Below are positions 17,808 to 26,004 of a stretch of 48,790 nt of DNA, in pieces. Location of the stretch: the NCBI GenBank assembly GCA_038230895.1, contig JBBRMJ010000009.1, forward strand, positions 1 to 48,790, given 5' to 3'. A program made the translations under genes and the position numbers. Every line of letters starts with the position of its first letter. Positions within the stretch are counted from its first letter, which is position 1. The notes under the pieces were generated by a model. That model saw only the letters and a list, made by a program, of their open reading frames with translations, did not search any database and was not told the origin of the DNA. This stretch comes from JAJXTN01 sp038230895. Lineage in GTDB: Bacteria > Patescibacteriota > Saccharimonadia > Saccharimonadales > UBA4665.

Positions 17808-18250
17808 ACTGAGTGCCCCTGAGCCTGTTCGTTTTTAATCCGCGAATCGTCCAGTTCTTTCTTGTTGTGAGCTAGGGTCTGAGCATAGGCTTTACCCACC
17901 TCCGACTCAATCAACTGCATTAAACCATCCAGTTTCACCATGATGCTGGGTTCCAAATCGACAAACTTTTGCCGCGTAGCAAAACGATACATGGTTTTGA
18001 GGCTCAAAATAGAGCGGCGAGCATAGCCCCAATCGTACTCGACATTGCTGGGACTCGCATTTCCAAGACCTTGGGCGATAAAATACATAATATTATTGGC
18101 TTCCGTTCGCAGCTTATTCTCGGTATTCCACTTCTCTTCCTCGGGGAAATCGCCCAAGATGCCGTACATATACTCGGCTAGGTCACAAGCATTCTTCCAG
18201 ACTGGTTCATCATCGAGCTTATCGATCACCCGGTAGCCTGCTTTGCTCAT
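17804..18250 (-). CDS. Four-helix-bundle protein (S23/IVP-like), inserted in pheST
   Basis: 148 aa, all-helical. The opening VWKNACDLAEYMYGILGDFP followed by EANNIMYFIAQGLGNAS and YARRSILSLKTMYRFA matches the S23 ribosomal-protein / four-helix-bundle family, whose members were first seen as insertions in 23S rRNA genes and are usually of unknown role. Here it is a normal gene between pheS and pheT, joined by ATGA overlaps on both sides, so it is made in step with the synthetase. RNA binding or an assembly role is an inference. Confidence 0.8.
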   Translation of the reverse strand: MSKAGYRVIDKLDDEPVWKNACDLAEYMYGILGDFPEEEKWNTENKLRTEANNIMYFIAQGLGNASPSNVEYDWGYARRSILSLKTMYRFATRQKFVDLEPSIMVKLDGLMQLIESEVGKAYAQTLAHNKKELDDSRIKNEQAQGHSV

Positions 18251-19302
18251 GAGAATTGCCTCAAGAAGTCTAGGCGGGCGCTTTCGAAGTGGCGGATGTC
18301 TTCAATGCCGTATTTCATCATGACCAGGCGTTCGATGCCACCGCCCCAAGCGAAACCGGTGTAGACATTGGTGTCGATGCCGGCTTCATGCAGGACATTG
18401 GGGTGCATCATGCCGCAACCGAGTAGCTCGATCCAGCCAGATTGAGAACATATGTTGCAGCCTTTTTTATCACAAAATGGGCAGCTAAGTGCAAACTCAA
18501 ATGACGGTTCGGTGAACGGGAAGTAGAAGGGCTGAGTTTTGACTTCCAACTCCTTACCGTAATACTCCTGCAGAAAAGTCTTCAGCGTAGCGATCAGATT
18601 ACCCGCATTAACCCCTTTACCAACATAAACACCTTCCAACTGGTAAAAGGTGTGCTCGTGGCGAGCGTCGAGGTCCTCATTGCGGAAGACTCGCCCTGGA
18701 ATAACCACAGCGATTGGCTTACCGGCTTCGAGATCGGCTTTGTGCTCGACGAGCACGCGATGTTGCATCGTCGATGTGTGGGCCGGCGCGATGAAAGATT
18801 TATCATTGCCATCGGTCTGAGTGGTCATGAATGTGTCGTAGTCGTCACGGGCGGGATGGCCTTCGGCGAAATTCAGAGCGCCAAACATATGGAAGTCATC
18901 GTCGATCTCGCGTGATTCGACAGCCGTGAAGCCCATACGATAAAAAATGTCGAGCACTGTGGCCAATTCGGTCATCAGCGGGTGTTGACTGCCGAGTTCA
19001 CTTGTGAGCAGGCGCGGCCGCTTATCTGCAGGCGTGTTCATGTCGAAGGGTGCGGTGACATCAATCGGCGATAATTCCTCGGCCTGATCCTGTGCCTGAT
19101 TGACCAAGGCCTGCAATTCGCCACGCAGATTATTAATATCCTGCCCAAACGCCGCTTTCTGATCAGCCGGCAATATCTTCAGCTCATTGAACAGCGCCTT
19201 CAGCTCCACTGCCCGCAAAATCTCAGCTTTTTTGTCGAGTTCGGCGACCCGTTTTCTGAGCAATTCGGCCGTCTCTGCCACCCGGGGATTTTGGTAATTC
19301 AT
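18247..19302 (-). CDS. pheS: Phenylalanyl-tRNA synthetase alpha subunit
   Basis: 351 aa. It has an N-terminal coiled-coil tRNA-binding arm (residues 1-95), then the class II catalytic core with FYQLEGVYVGKG (motif 2 region) and GFAWGGGIERLVMMKYG (motif 3). A four-cysteine knuckle CPFCDKKGCNIC sits before GWIELLGCGMMHPNVL; similar zinc knuckles occur in PheS of several Gram-positive groups. It is the first gene of the pheS-S23-pheT-DUF2207 operon. A TATACT -10 box at 19315-19320 lies 12 bases before the ATG with no ribosome site, so its leader is very short or absent. Confidence 0.95.
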   Translation of the reverse strand: MNYQNPRVAETAELLRKRVAELDKKAEILRAVELKALFNELKILPADQKAAFGQDINNLRGELQALVNQAQDQAEELSPIDVTAPFDMNTPADKRPRLLTSELGSQHPLMTELATVLDIFYRMGFTAVESREIDDDFHMFGALNFAEGHPARDDYDTFMTTQTDGNDKSFIAPAHTSTMQHRVLVEHKADLEAGKPIAVVIPGRVFRNEDLDARHEHTFYQLEGVYVGKGVNAGNLIATLKTFLQEYYGKELEVKTQPFYFPFTEPSFEFALSCPFCDKKGCNICSQSGWIELLGCGMMHPNVLHEAGIDTNVYTGFAWGGGIERLVMMKYGIEDIRHFESARLDFLRQFS

Positions 19303-19413
19303 ATCTTATGCACCAGTATACCAGCCTGTAATAATTACTGCACTCCAAATGGTTGCATTCTGCTTATGCGGAGCGTAGACTGCCTGTAAGTTTAGCGTTA
19401 TGAGGTATTAGTT

Positions 19414-19893
19414 TTGCCAAGACGAAACAGGCAAGAAGGTTCAAATGGTGACTATGAACCGATACGAATTGGCGATACGGCGATAGTTGGTTGGGTGTGT
19501 CCGGTGACCCAAGAGAAACTATCCAGCCGTGGCGCGTTAATCCCAGCCTTCAATAACTTCATGGTGGAGCGTTTATTCCTGGGATTGGTTGTGGCGACAC
19601 CCGCAGCCACCGCTCGTGGGCAGTTTGTGCCAACCGGTTTACGGCGAGCCAAACCACCTGCACCCCACGCCGAAACTTATATGCTTAGTGAAGTGCGTGA
19701 ACTTGGCCGTGTAATATTAGACGAAGTTCCCTATGAAGAATGGCGGGCAGGAGTCGAGAAAATTGATTATGACTACCGCCCCCATGGCGGGAATCTCGTG
19801 ATTGACCCCCTGAAGCCAAACATTACTATCGAACTAGCGAGCGCTGTACCAGTTGAAGCTATCTCGATAATCTGGAGTGGGCGTTACGCATAG
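19414..19893 (+). CDS. Hypothetical protein (159 aa)
   Basis: No family recognised. It is soluble; the N-terminus is basic and the middle contains a TPAATARGQF / RRAKPPAPHAE linker. No good catalytic signature is seen. I take the TTG start because TGAGGT lies about 8 bases before it and no in-frame ATG occurs until residue 50. It is divergent from pheS and lies 28 bases before yajQ, which has its own -10 box. Composition is like the neighbours. Confidence 0.5.
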   Translation: MPRRNRQEGSNGDYEPIRIGDTAIVGWVCPVTQEKLSSRGALIPAFNNFMVERLFLGLVVATPAATARGQFVPTGLRRAKPPAPHAETYMLSEVRELGRVILDEVPYEEWRAGVEKIDYDYRPHGGNLVIDPLKPNITIELASAVPVEAISIIWSGRYA

Positions 19894-19908
19894 CTTCGGG
19901 ATTTGAGT

Positions 19909-19914
19909 TACACT
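19909..19914 (+). promoter_or_regulatory. -10 box for a possibly leaderless yajQ mRNA
   Basis: TACACT ends 7 bases before the yajQ ATG and there is no Shine-Dalgarno sequence, so the start site would fall on the ATG. Confidence 0.5.
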
Positions 19915-19921
19915 AGATATT

Positions 19922-20416
19922 ATGGCAAACTTTTCTTTCGATGTGGTGAGTGATTATGATAAGGCCGAGCTGAATAATGTCTTCGACCAGGCGCAGCGTG
20001 AGATGGCATCGCGTTATGACTTCAAGGGCACACCGGCTGACATTGAGTGGCTGGAGGATAAAAAGGGCTTCAAGATTACTGGCAGCGGCGAGTGGCAGAT
20101 TGACGCGATTCTAGATATCGTTCGGAAGAAATTGGCGGCCCGAGATCAGAGCCAGAAACTGCTCGACACTACCAGCGAACTAGTGGAGAGTAATCTGAAA
20201 ACCTTCAAGGAAGTGCCGTTCAAGCAGGGGCTAGACCAAGAGAAGGCTAAGAAGTTGACGGCCATCATCCGCGATAAATTCCCGAAGGTCAAACCGCAGA
20301 TTCAAGGTGATACCGTCCGCGTCATGAGCAACAGCAAGGACGACCTCCAAGCCGTCATGCAACTACTCCGTGCCGCCGATGTCGACTTCCCACTCAGCTT
20401 TACGAACTACCGCTAA
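19922..20416 (+). CDS. yajQ: YajQ family nucleotide-binding protein
   Basis: 164 aa, the usual length for YajQ/UPF0234. The family opening SFDVVSDYDKAELNNVFDQA and the RYDFKGTPADIEW segment are unmistakable. A homologue binds cyclic di-GMP in Xanthomonas and others bind nucleotides or RNA; the role here is not known. Cytosolic, monocistronic, with its own -10 box at the start codon. Confidence 0.92.
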   Translation: MANFSFDVVSDYDKAELNNVFDQAQREMASRYDFKGTPADIEWLEDKKGFKITGSGEWQIDAILDIVRKKLAARDQSQKLLDTTSELVESNLKTFKEVPFKQGLDQEKAKKLTAIIRDKFPKVKPQIQGDTVRVMSNSKDDLQAVMQLLRAADVDFPLSFTNYR

Positions 20417-20443
20417 GGCACACCCGGCGTGGTCCAGTGCAGG

Positions 20444-20911
20444 CTAGTTTGGGTGAAGGACAAGCTCGGTGAACAATGCGCCGGCCAAAAAATGCAAAGC
20501 AACAGCTGATTCTTTCAGTCTGCGTACGCCGAAGTCTCCCTCTAAATACAGGCGCGGTAATGCCAGTGCCGGCGCATCAGCTATGGGTTCACTGATTCGA
20601 TCATAAAATACCACCTTACCATCTCTGAAACCAAGGCTTTTGCGCGTGCTTGTCGTGGCGGTCGTATCGTAATAGCTCAGAACTGTACCGTCAGTGACAT
20701 GGCTACGGATAATAGTATTAGCGAGCATATCCCCAGGCATTGGGAGCCTCGGTAATGGTAAGGTAGTCAGGAGGGCTGTCTCAATGCTTGATCCCTTCGG
20801 TGGCTCAGCGATAAAACGTGGGATTTCCGTCAATGCAACAGTCGCAGCCCGTCGTTCTTCGAGACTACTCAGCGGCAAATCTAAATATGCTTTGTTGAAC
20901 GTGTTCGCCAT
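20444..20911 (-). CDS. Hypothetical protein (155 aa)
   Basis: No family recognised. Soluble, with a proline-rich middle (LTTLPLPRLPMPGD) and a hydrophobic C-terminal helix (ESAVALHFLAGALFTELVL), which may pack internally. It is convergent with yajQ, 27 bases apart, and has a strong promoter. Because no homolog family is recognised the reading frame rests on its length, promoter and ATG. A start with so clean a promoter suggests it is expressed. Confidence 0.55.
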   Translation of the reverse strand: MANTFNKAYLDLPLSSLEERRAATVALTEIPRFIAEPPKGSSIETALLTTLPLPRLPMPGDMLANTIIRSHVTDGTVLSYYDTTATTSTRKSLGFRDGKVVFYDRISEPIADAPALALPRLYLEGDFGVRRLKESAVALHFLAGALFTELVLHPN

Positions 20912-20933
20912 GACAAACCAATTAATTACTTAT

Positions 20934-20962
20934 ATTATACTATGTATTAAGAATTAAAGCAA
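20934..20962 (-). promoter_or_regulatory. Promoter of the 155-aa hypothetical gene
   Basis: Minus strand TTGCTT (20957-20962), 17-base spacer, TATAAT (20934-20939): one of the best promoters in the window. The ATG is 22 bases past the -10, so the leader is about 15 bases. Confidence 0.65.
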
Positions 20963-20979
20963 TAGCCTTTCGCAAATAT

Positions 20980-21159
20980 TTAAGGGTTGCCGTCTGGGGC
21001 AGATGATTCGCTGGTGTGATGCTGTTGATGGAGATGACGGAGGGGTGGTACCGTCCTGAGGATTTCACCCATCATGGTTATAGCCGTCAGGGCCTCTGAC
21101 CCCAGGAGTTCATAGGTGGGTGGCTCATCGATCATCGGTAACTGTGGTTCATCATTCAT
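20980..21159 (-). CDS. Small hypothetical protein (59 aa)
   Basis: An open frame of 59 codons starting MNDEPQLPMIDEPPTYELL and ending SSAPDGNP. It is acidic at the start, with a helical middle and a His-rich stretch (RHLHQQHH). No family recognised. A consensus TATAAT box (21170-21175) ends 10 bases before the ATG, matching the leaderless pattern elsewhere. It is divergent from the glycosidase gene. Without homologs it remains a candidate. Confidence 0.4.
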   Translation of the reverse strand: MNDEPQLPMIDEPPTYELLGSEALTAITMMGEILRTVPPLRHLHQQHHTSESSAPDGNP

Positions 21160-21199
21160 CGGAGGACGTATTATAGCATCCCGACCCTGGTGACTACGC

Positions 21200-21205
21200 T
21201 ATACT
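21200..21205 (+). promoter_or_regulatory. -10 box for a possibly leaderless glycosidase mRNA
   Basis: TATACT followed by 7 bases and the ATG at 21213; no ribosome site. It lies back to back with the TATAAT of the 59-aa gene. Confidence 0.5.
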
Positions 21206-21212
21206 AAAGCAT

Positions 21213-22538
21213 ATGCAAGATATGCCAGATATGTTAGAGCAAGCCAAAGCTGTGCTCGAGATGAACGACCGTGGCAGCTACACCCAGCCCGCACATGGTC
21301 TCTACCCACACCAGTGGCTGTGGGATAGCTGTTTCGTGGCGATTGGCCTCAGGCATTTGGATGTGGATCGTGCAAAACGTGAGTTACTTAGCTTGCTCCG
21401 TGGCCAATGGCATAATGGTATGTTGCCGAACATCATCTTTCGAGACGACGCCGACTATCAGACCGATCGGAATTTCTGGCGCAGTTGGACCAGCCCGTAC
21501 GCGCCCAGCGATGTCATGACCACCGGTATCACCCAGCCACCAGTGTTGGCCGAGGCAGTAGTTCAGGTCGGTGCCAGTATGTCCTGGCCCGAGCGCCGGA
21601 GCTGGTATCGAATGATGTTCCCGGCTCTGCTGGCCTACCACCAGTGGTTGTACGAAGACCGAGATCCGCATGGCGAAGGCCTGGTCTTACAGATTCACCC
21701 CTGGGAAACAGGACTGGACAATACGCCACCGTGGATGAGCGAAATGCATGAGCACATGCTACCGCTCTGGATTCGATTCATCGAGAAAAGTCATGTCGAC
21801 CGTCTCATCAATCTGTTCCGGCGCGATACTCGGTCTGTACCCATCGACCAGCGCTTCTCAACGGTTGAAGTCCTGATGCTGTTTGATATCCAGCGCCGGC
21901 TGCGACGGAAAGCCTACGACATCAATAAGATATTAGACCACTCGCTATTCGCCATCGAAGATTTGGCGTTCAATAGCATGTTCATCAGGGCCAATAGCCA
22001 CCTACGTGAGATCGCCAAGAGTCTGCGGCAGGAATTGCCCGAGGAATTAGTCAAGCACATGGCTAAAACCGAAAAGACTTTCGAGGAACTCTGGGACCCC
22101 TATACCGGACAGTATTATTCGCGCGATTTTATCACTCACCGCTTGCTCAAAACACCGAGTATCGCGACCTTGCTGCCCTTATACGCCGGCAGTATCAGCC
22201 AAGAGCGGGCCGATCAGCTCGTCAAGTTGCTTGAAGATGACCACGTTTTTGGCCCGGCCTACCCCGTACCGAGCGTACCGCTCGATTCGTCTTGGTTTCA
22301 CTCCAAGCTCTACTGGCAAGGCCCTTCATGGGTCAATATGAACTGGCTGATCATCGATGGTCTCAAACGCTACGGCTTCAAAGACCATGCTGCTGCCCTT
22401 CGTGAAACGACCCTGGAAATGGTGGCCAAAAGCGGCTTCTCTGAATACTTCGATCCCCTCACCGGCGAAGCCGCCGGTGCCTCCAACTTCTCCTGGACCG
22501 CCGCCCTCAGCATTGACTTATTGAATCAAAAGGTATAG
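21213..22538 (+). CDS. MGH1/GH63-like glycoside hydrolase
   Basis: 441 aa alpha/alpha-barrel glycosidase of the mannosylglycerate hydrolase / GH63 type. Recognisable segments are HQWLWDSCFVAIGLRHLD near the start, LQIHPWETGLDNTP in the middle, and YWQGPSWVNMNWLIIDGL with NFSWTAALSIDLL at the end. There is no signal peptide, so it acts inside the cell, probably on an alpha-linked glucoside or mannoside such as a compatible solute or glycogen-type oligomer; the exact substrate is not readable. A scrap of a second such gene lies 0.8 kb downstream. Confidence 0.85.
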   Translation: MQDMPDMLEQAKAVLEMNDRGSYTQPAHGLYPHQWLWDSCFVAIGLRHLDVDRAKRELLSLLRGQWHNGMLPNIIFRDDADYQTDRNFWRSWTSPYAPSDVMTTGITQPPVLAEAVVQVGASMSWPERRSWYRMMFPALLAYHQWLYEDRDPHGEGLVLQIHPWETGLDNTPPWMSEMHEHMLPLWIRFIEKSHVDRLINLFRRDTRSVPIDQRFSTVEVLMLFDIQRRLRRKAYDINKILDHSLFAIEDLAFNSMFIRANSHLREIAKSLRQELPEELVKHMAKTEKTFEELWDPYTGQYYSRDFITHRLLKTPSIATLLPLYAGSISQERADQLVKLLEDDHVFGPAYPVPSVPLDSSWFHSKLYWQGPSWVNMNWLIIDGLKRYGFKDHAAALRETTLEMVAKSGFSEYFDPLTGEAAGASNFSWTAALSIDLLNQKV

Positions 22539-22564
22539 AATATATCCATACATGAGGTCCTCTC

Positions 22565-23344
22565 TTGATTGAAAGCCACGGCGTACAATACCCTGAACAA
22601 TTGACCATCTTGCCACTTCGGCGATTGCTGGAGCTTAGCCAAACCAACATGACGGCTGATCCGGAACAAGGCCTTCGTTTTGCCGCTGTCGCATATGATA
22701 TCGCACAATGGCCGGTCAATCGCCAAGGTGACCCGACGGCTGCTGGTGAGGCCGCAGCAAAGGCATCTTTTCGAAGTCAACAGCTTGGCCGCGATCCAGC
22801 AACATGTAATGACTGGTTAGAGCGCACCCTTAACGCCCTACCGGGCAATAGCAACCTGATGCGCCGTGAACGAGTTGCCACGCTATTACTTGATGGCCGT
22901 GGCCGTGCCGTACGACTGCTGCGAGAGTATACCAGTGGCCAACAAGTAACCGAAGCTGAGGTTTCAGAGCTGCACATTTTCGGTAGCTTTGCATTGGCTG
23001 AACGTACGCTACGCCAAGTTGGCGATAGGCGCGATCCATATGGGCCAATGCTCGACCGACATAGGGCGACCATCGAAGCCGTACTACCGAACATGAGCGA
23101 TGCACCGTTGGCAGCCCGGCTGGCGCTTCGCGGTATGTTTCGGGCAGTCACCAGTCGCCGAGAGTCTGCCAACACGCCCAGCGATTCCGGCCCCAGTACG
23201 ATGGCCAAACATGCTCGTTTCGTAACGAAACAATTCTCGATGAATGGCCTAGCGCTCGCACTGGCAGCCTCCAAACTTCTAGGCAAACGAAGCCAACGGA
23301 TTGATACATACCGTCGCTCCGTTGCATTACGAATGCTCGGCTAA
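22565..23344 (+). CDS. Hypothetical protein (259 aa), possibly helical repeat
   Basis: No family recognised. It is rich in Arg, Ala and Leu and mostly helical, with short helical pairs that could be a TPR-like array (PEQGLRFAAVAYDIAQWPV, DPATCNDWLERTLNALPG). No signal or membrane segment. I take the TTG start because GAGGTCC lies 7 bases upstream. It sits between the glycosidase and a remnant of a glycosidase C-terminus, so it may have been inserted or may have moved with them. Confidence 0.6.
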   Translation: MIESHGVQYPEQLTILPLRRLLELSQTNMTADPEQGLRFAAVAYDIAQWPVNRQGDPTAAGEAAAKASFRSQQLGRDPATCNDWLERTLNALPGNSNLMRRERVATLLLDGRGRAVRLLREYTSGQQVTEAEVSELHIFGSFALAERTLRQVGDRRDPYGPMLDRHRATIEAVLPNMSDAPLAARLALRGMFRAVTSRRESANTPSDSGPSTMAKHARFVTKQFSMNGLALALAASKLLGKRSQRIDTYRRSVALRMLG

Positions 23345-23348
23345 ACCT

Positions 23349-23420
23349 ACTCTCCACGAGACTGCCGACGACTTCTCATGGACGACGGCGCTGGCTATCT
23401 ACCTGCGCTCTCAGAAATAG
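23349..23420 (+). pseudogene. Remnant of a second MGH1/GH63-like glycosidase (last 23 codons)
   Basis: In one frame this reads TLHETADDFSWTTALAIYLR followed by SQK and a stop. It aligns with the end of the intact glycosidase (ASNFSWTAALSIDLLNQKV) at the same distance from the stop. There is no start or body upstream, only the unrelated 259-aa gene. It is a decayed paralog tail left after recombination or deletion. Confidence 0.65.
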
Positions 23421-23440
23421 TTGCCGTCGAGAACAGCAAA

Positions 23441-24490
23441 CTAGTCGTCGGTGATGGTGGGCTTGTCGAGTAAGAGCGGCTCGATTGTTGCTTCGGTGTC
23501 GGCGATTTTGACGATGTCGCGGTCGATTTTGCCGAGTTCTTTATACGTGGTGTTGAAATGTCCGACGGTGGTGCCGAGGCTGGTACCGAGCTTCAGCATG
23601 TAGGCGTTGTGGGCCAGTAGATGCTTCTGCAATTGTTCGATGTTTTTACGAATCTTCTCTGTATCTTTATGAATTTCGATGGACCGCAGACCTTGCATGA
23701 TGGTTTGCAGCATAGCCGACAGCGTACTGGGGCCGACGATGGTCACCTTTTTCTCGCTGGCGTATTGGATGAGGTTGCGGCCGCTGACATTGCCCAGCCC
23801 GACTTTATTCGCCAACAGATCATAGTAGATCGCTTCTGAGGGGATGAACATCAGCGCTTGGTCGAGGGTCCCCTTACCAGGATTGATATACTTGGCCGTT
23901 TCATCAATTCGATTTTTAATATCGGTTTTGAACAGTTTGACGAGCGCGTCTTGGTTGGGCTCTTTGGCTTCAATCAAGCGATTATAATTCTCCAGACTGA
24001 ACTTGCTGTCGACAGGCAGTACCTTATCATCCAAGATGATGGCAGCATCGACGATCAGACCCTCGCCGAGCTTGTATTGCAGTTCGTAGGCACCAGGCGG
24101 CAAGGTGTTTTTGAGAATTTGATCAAGATAGAATTCACCTATCACGCCGCGCTGTTTGGGGTTTTGCAATACGTTCTGCAAGGTTTTCAGTTCGGCAGCG
24201 ATGTCGCCGACATTCTTGTTGGTGCCCTCGAGGCGCGTCAGCTTCTCGGTCACCTGCTCGAGAATCTTGATACTGGCCGCCGACTGCGAGGCTAGCTGCC
24301 GATTACTGGTGCCTAATTGATCGCTCAGCTGCTTTTGCAGACCGTCTTTCAGCTCACCGACCGACTTATTGAGTTCGGTCATGTCGGCCTTCAGCAATAA
24401 GGCACTGTCGCCAGAGCTGGTGGGGCGGCGTAAGAGCAGTCCGAATAGCACCAGGATGACGACCCCCAAAACAATAACCGCGATAATCAT
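23441..24490 (-). CDS. rmuC: DNA recombination protein RmuC
   Basis: 349 aa. An N-terminal membrane anchor (residues 2-20) is followed by a coiled coil (about 35-100) and the RmuC nuclease-like domain with RGVIGEFYLDQILKNTLPPG, VDAAIILDDKVLPVDSKFSLE and ALMFIPSEAIYYDLL. RmuC family proteins limit inversions between short repeats and resemble restriction-type nucleases. A TAGAAT box (24497-24502) ends 6 bases before the ATG; no ribosome site, so leaderless expression is likely. Confidence 0.93.
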   Translation of the reverse strand: MIIAVIVLGVVILVLFGLLLRRPTSSGDSALLLKADMTELNKSVGELKDGLQKQLSDQLGTSNRQLASQSAASIKILEQVTEKLTRLEGTNKNVGDIAAELKTLQNVLQNPKQRGVIGEFYLDQILKNTLPPGAYELQYKLGEGLIVDAAIILDDKVLPVDSKFSLENYNRLIEAKEPNQDALVKLFKTDIKNRIDETAKYINPGKGTLDQALMFIPSEAIYYDLLANKVGLGNVSGRNLIQYASEKKVTIVGPSTLSAMLQTIMQGLRSIEIHKDTEKIRKNIEQLQKHLLAHNAYMLKLGTSLGTTVGHFNTTYKELGKIDRDIVKIADTEATIEPLLLDKPTITDD

Positions 24491-24502
24491 ACTTCTATTC
24501 TA

Positions 24503-25177
24503 TCAGTTAATGATGGTGACGGTGGTGCCGATGCCAGCCCAGCTATTAATCCAGGCCGCCGTCGACAGCGGTAACTCGACGCAACCGTGCGAAGCATCAG
24601 TCGAGTCGGGGCTGACGCTACCAAAGGCGCTATTGTCGCGCCAGGTGGCATCATGGAAGCCGTATACACCGTAGCGATTCGATAAAAATGGCAGCCAGTA
24701 ATTGACGTAGTCGTTCCAGCTACCCGTGCTGTCCGAGCCAGTCAGGTAGAGATTCGCCTGCTTACTATAGATATGGAAGCTACCGGTGGGTGTCAGGTCT
24801 GCAGCCAGAAAAGCCATGCCGGTAATGACGGGCGAGTCATAGGTGGTCGTGATGCCATCACAGGCCCATAGATGCCGCTGCTTGATGCTGACGACAATGT
24901 TGTGAGACAGATTATTCGTAGCGCAAGACGTCACCGCCACATCTATTTCAATACTGGGCAAAGCTGGGATGCGGTCAACGGTGGCCGCCCCAAGGCTGGT
25001 CTGTAAGCGATAGGTTTTGAAAAAGGTGTTGCGAGTGGGTACGACAACCAGCTGATCGCCCCTGCTGACTATCAGTAGACTACTCAAAGCCGCGCAAGTC
25101 AGTATTACTGCTGCGGCGATAGCGGCTAACGTTGGCCGGCTGGGCCTGGTACGAAATGTTTGAGTTGACAACTTCAT
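24503..25177 (-). CDS. L,D-transpeptidase (YkuD domain)
   Basis: 224 aa envelope enzyme. A basic start and membrane anchor (residues 15-40) are followed by an extracytoplasmic YkuD domain (about 95-224) with the catalytic block YGVYGFHDATW and SHGCVELPL, carrying the cysteine nucleophile. It forms 3-3 peptidoglycan cross-links or attaches proteins to the wall. Such enzymes give beta-lactam-tolerant cross-links in Gram-positives. A TATACT box 14 bases before the ATG probably drives it. rmuC follows 12 bases downstream with its own -10 box. Confidence 0.92.
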   Translation of the reverse strand: MKLSTQTFRTRPSRPTLAAIAAAVILTCAALSSLLIVSRGDQLVVVPTRNTFFKTYRLQTSLGAATVDRIPALPSIEIDVAVTSCATNNLSHNIVVSIKQRHLWACDGITTTYDSPVITGMAFLAADLTPTGSFHIYSKQANLYLTGSDSTGSWNDYVNYWLPFLSNRYGVYGFHDATWRDNSAFGSVSPDSTDASHGCVELPLSTAAWINSWAGIGTTVTIIN

Positions 25178-25211
25178 GAGAATACGGGTTAAGTATACCC
25201 CTTACCGCCGT

Positions 25212-25937
25212 TCAGGCGAAACGTGTGACGAGGAATATGAAGCTGACGCCGAGCATCGTCAAACCGATAGTCCGATACGAAGAGTGCTTGCTGTGGGCTT
25301 CAGGCAAGATTTCACTGGCCCCGATATACAGCAGGAAGCCGGCGAAGAAGCCCAGATAGAGTACTAAGAGATTATCTGAAACATGGAAGAAGTGCGTGCT
25401 GAGCACTCCGAGCACGGGTGCGATGGCGTCCAGCAAGAGGAACATGAAGGCTTTGCGACTGCGATTCTTATTGAGTAGCATGAGATTGACGGTGTTCAAG
25501 CCATCAGTGAAGTCGTGGGCAATGACCGCGATGGCCACAGCGATACCCACCGTTGTGCCCGCCTGAAATCCCAGCCCAATGCCAACACCATCCAAAAAAC
25601 TGTGGCCACTGAGCGCTAATGCACTAGCTACCCCCACCTGTGGGTGGTGGTGAACCTCATATTCGTGTTCCTGGCTATGATGGATCAAGATACTTTTCTC
25701 GATGGTGTGGAAGGCGAGGAAGCCGAAGACCATGGCAATCATGGCCCCAGTTGCACTTCGCCCCTGCTCGGTTAATAACTTAAAGATCTCTGGCAGTAGG
25801 TCGAAAGCCACCACACCGAGCAACACACCAGCCGTGAAGCCCAGGAAACGATGCAGATTATCCTTATTCCGCAGACCGGTCCAACCGCCCAACATGGTTG
25901 AGACGAAAGTGCCGAGTGAAAGTAGTACCGGGGTCAT
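25212..25937 (-). CDS. ZIP family zinc transporter
   Basis: 241 aa with about seven to eight membrane helices. The ZIP metal-site helices are SGHSFLDGVGIGLGF and IAHDFTDGLNTVN, and the C-terminal YIGASEILPEAHSK is conserved. A cytosolic histidine-rich loop (HHSQEHEYEVHHH) precedes helix 4, as in many zinc importers. It probably imports zinc or iron. It is divergent from a Fur-family regulator, and an inverted repeat lies over the -35 regions of both. TAGAAT (25944-25949) ends 6 bases before its ATG, with TTGCAA 18 bases further upstream. Confidence 0.92.
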   Translation of the reverse strand: MTPVLLSLGTFVSTMLGGWTGLRNKDNLHRFLGFTAGVLLGVVAFDLLPEIFKLLTEQGRSATGAMIAMVFGFLAFHTIEKSILIHHSQEHEYEVHHHPQVGVASALALSGHSFLDGVGIGLGFQAGTTVGIAVAIAVIAHDFTDGLNTVNLMLLNKNRSRKAFMFLLLDAIAPVLGVLSTHFFHVSDNLLVLYLGFFAGFLLYIGASEILPEAHSKHSSYRTIGLTMLGVSFIFLVTRFA

Positions 25938-25966
25938 GGCTCAATTCTAGCGCCAGTTGCTTTATT

Positions 25967-25985
25967 ATTGCAAATGTGTCGCAAT
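25967..25985. promoter_or_regulatory. Fur/Zur-type operator between ZIP transporter and regulator
   Basis: A perfect inverted repeat ATTGC-N9-GCAAT sits midway between the two divergent start codons. The palindromic TTGCAA inside it (25968-25973) serves as the -35 of both promoters: 18 bases to TAGAAT for the ZIP gene and 18 bases to TATATT for the regulator. Binding of the regulator here would shut both genes. Regulator identity is inferred from position. Confidence 0.5.
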
Positions 25986-26004
25986 TCGTGCTATATTTGC
26001 AGCA

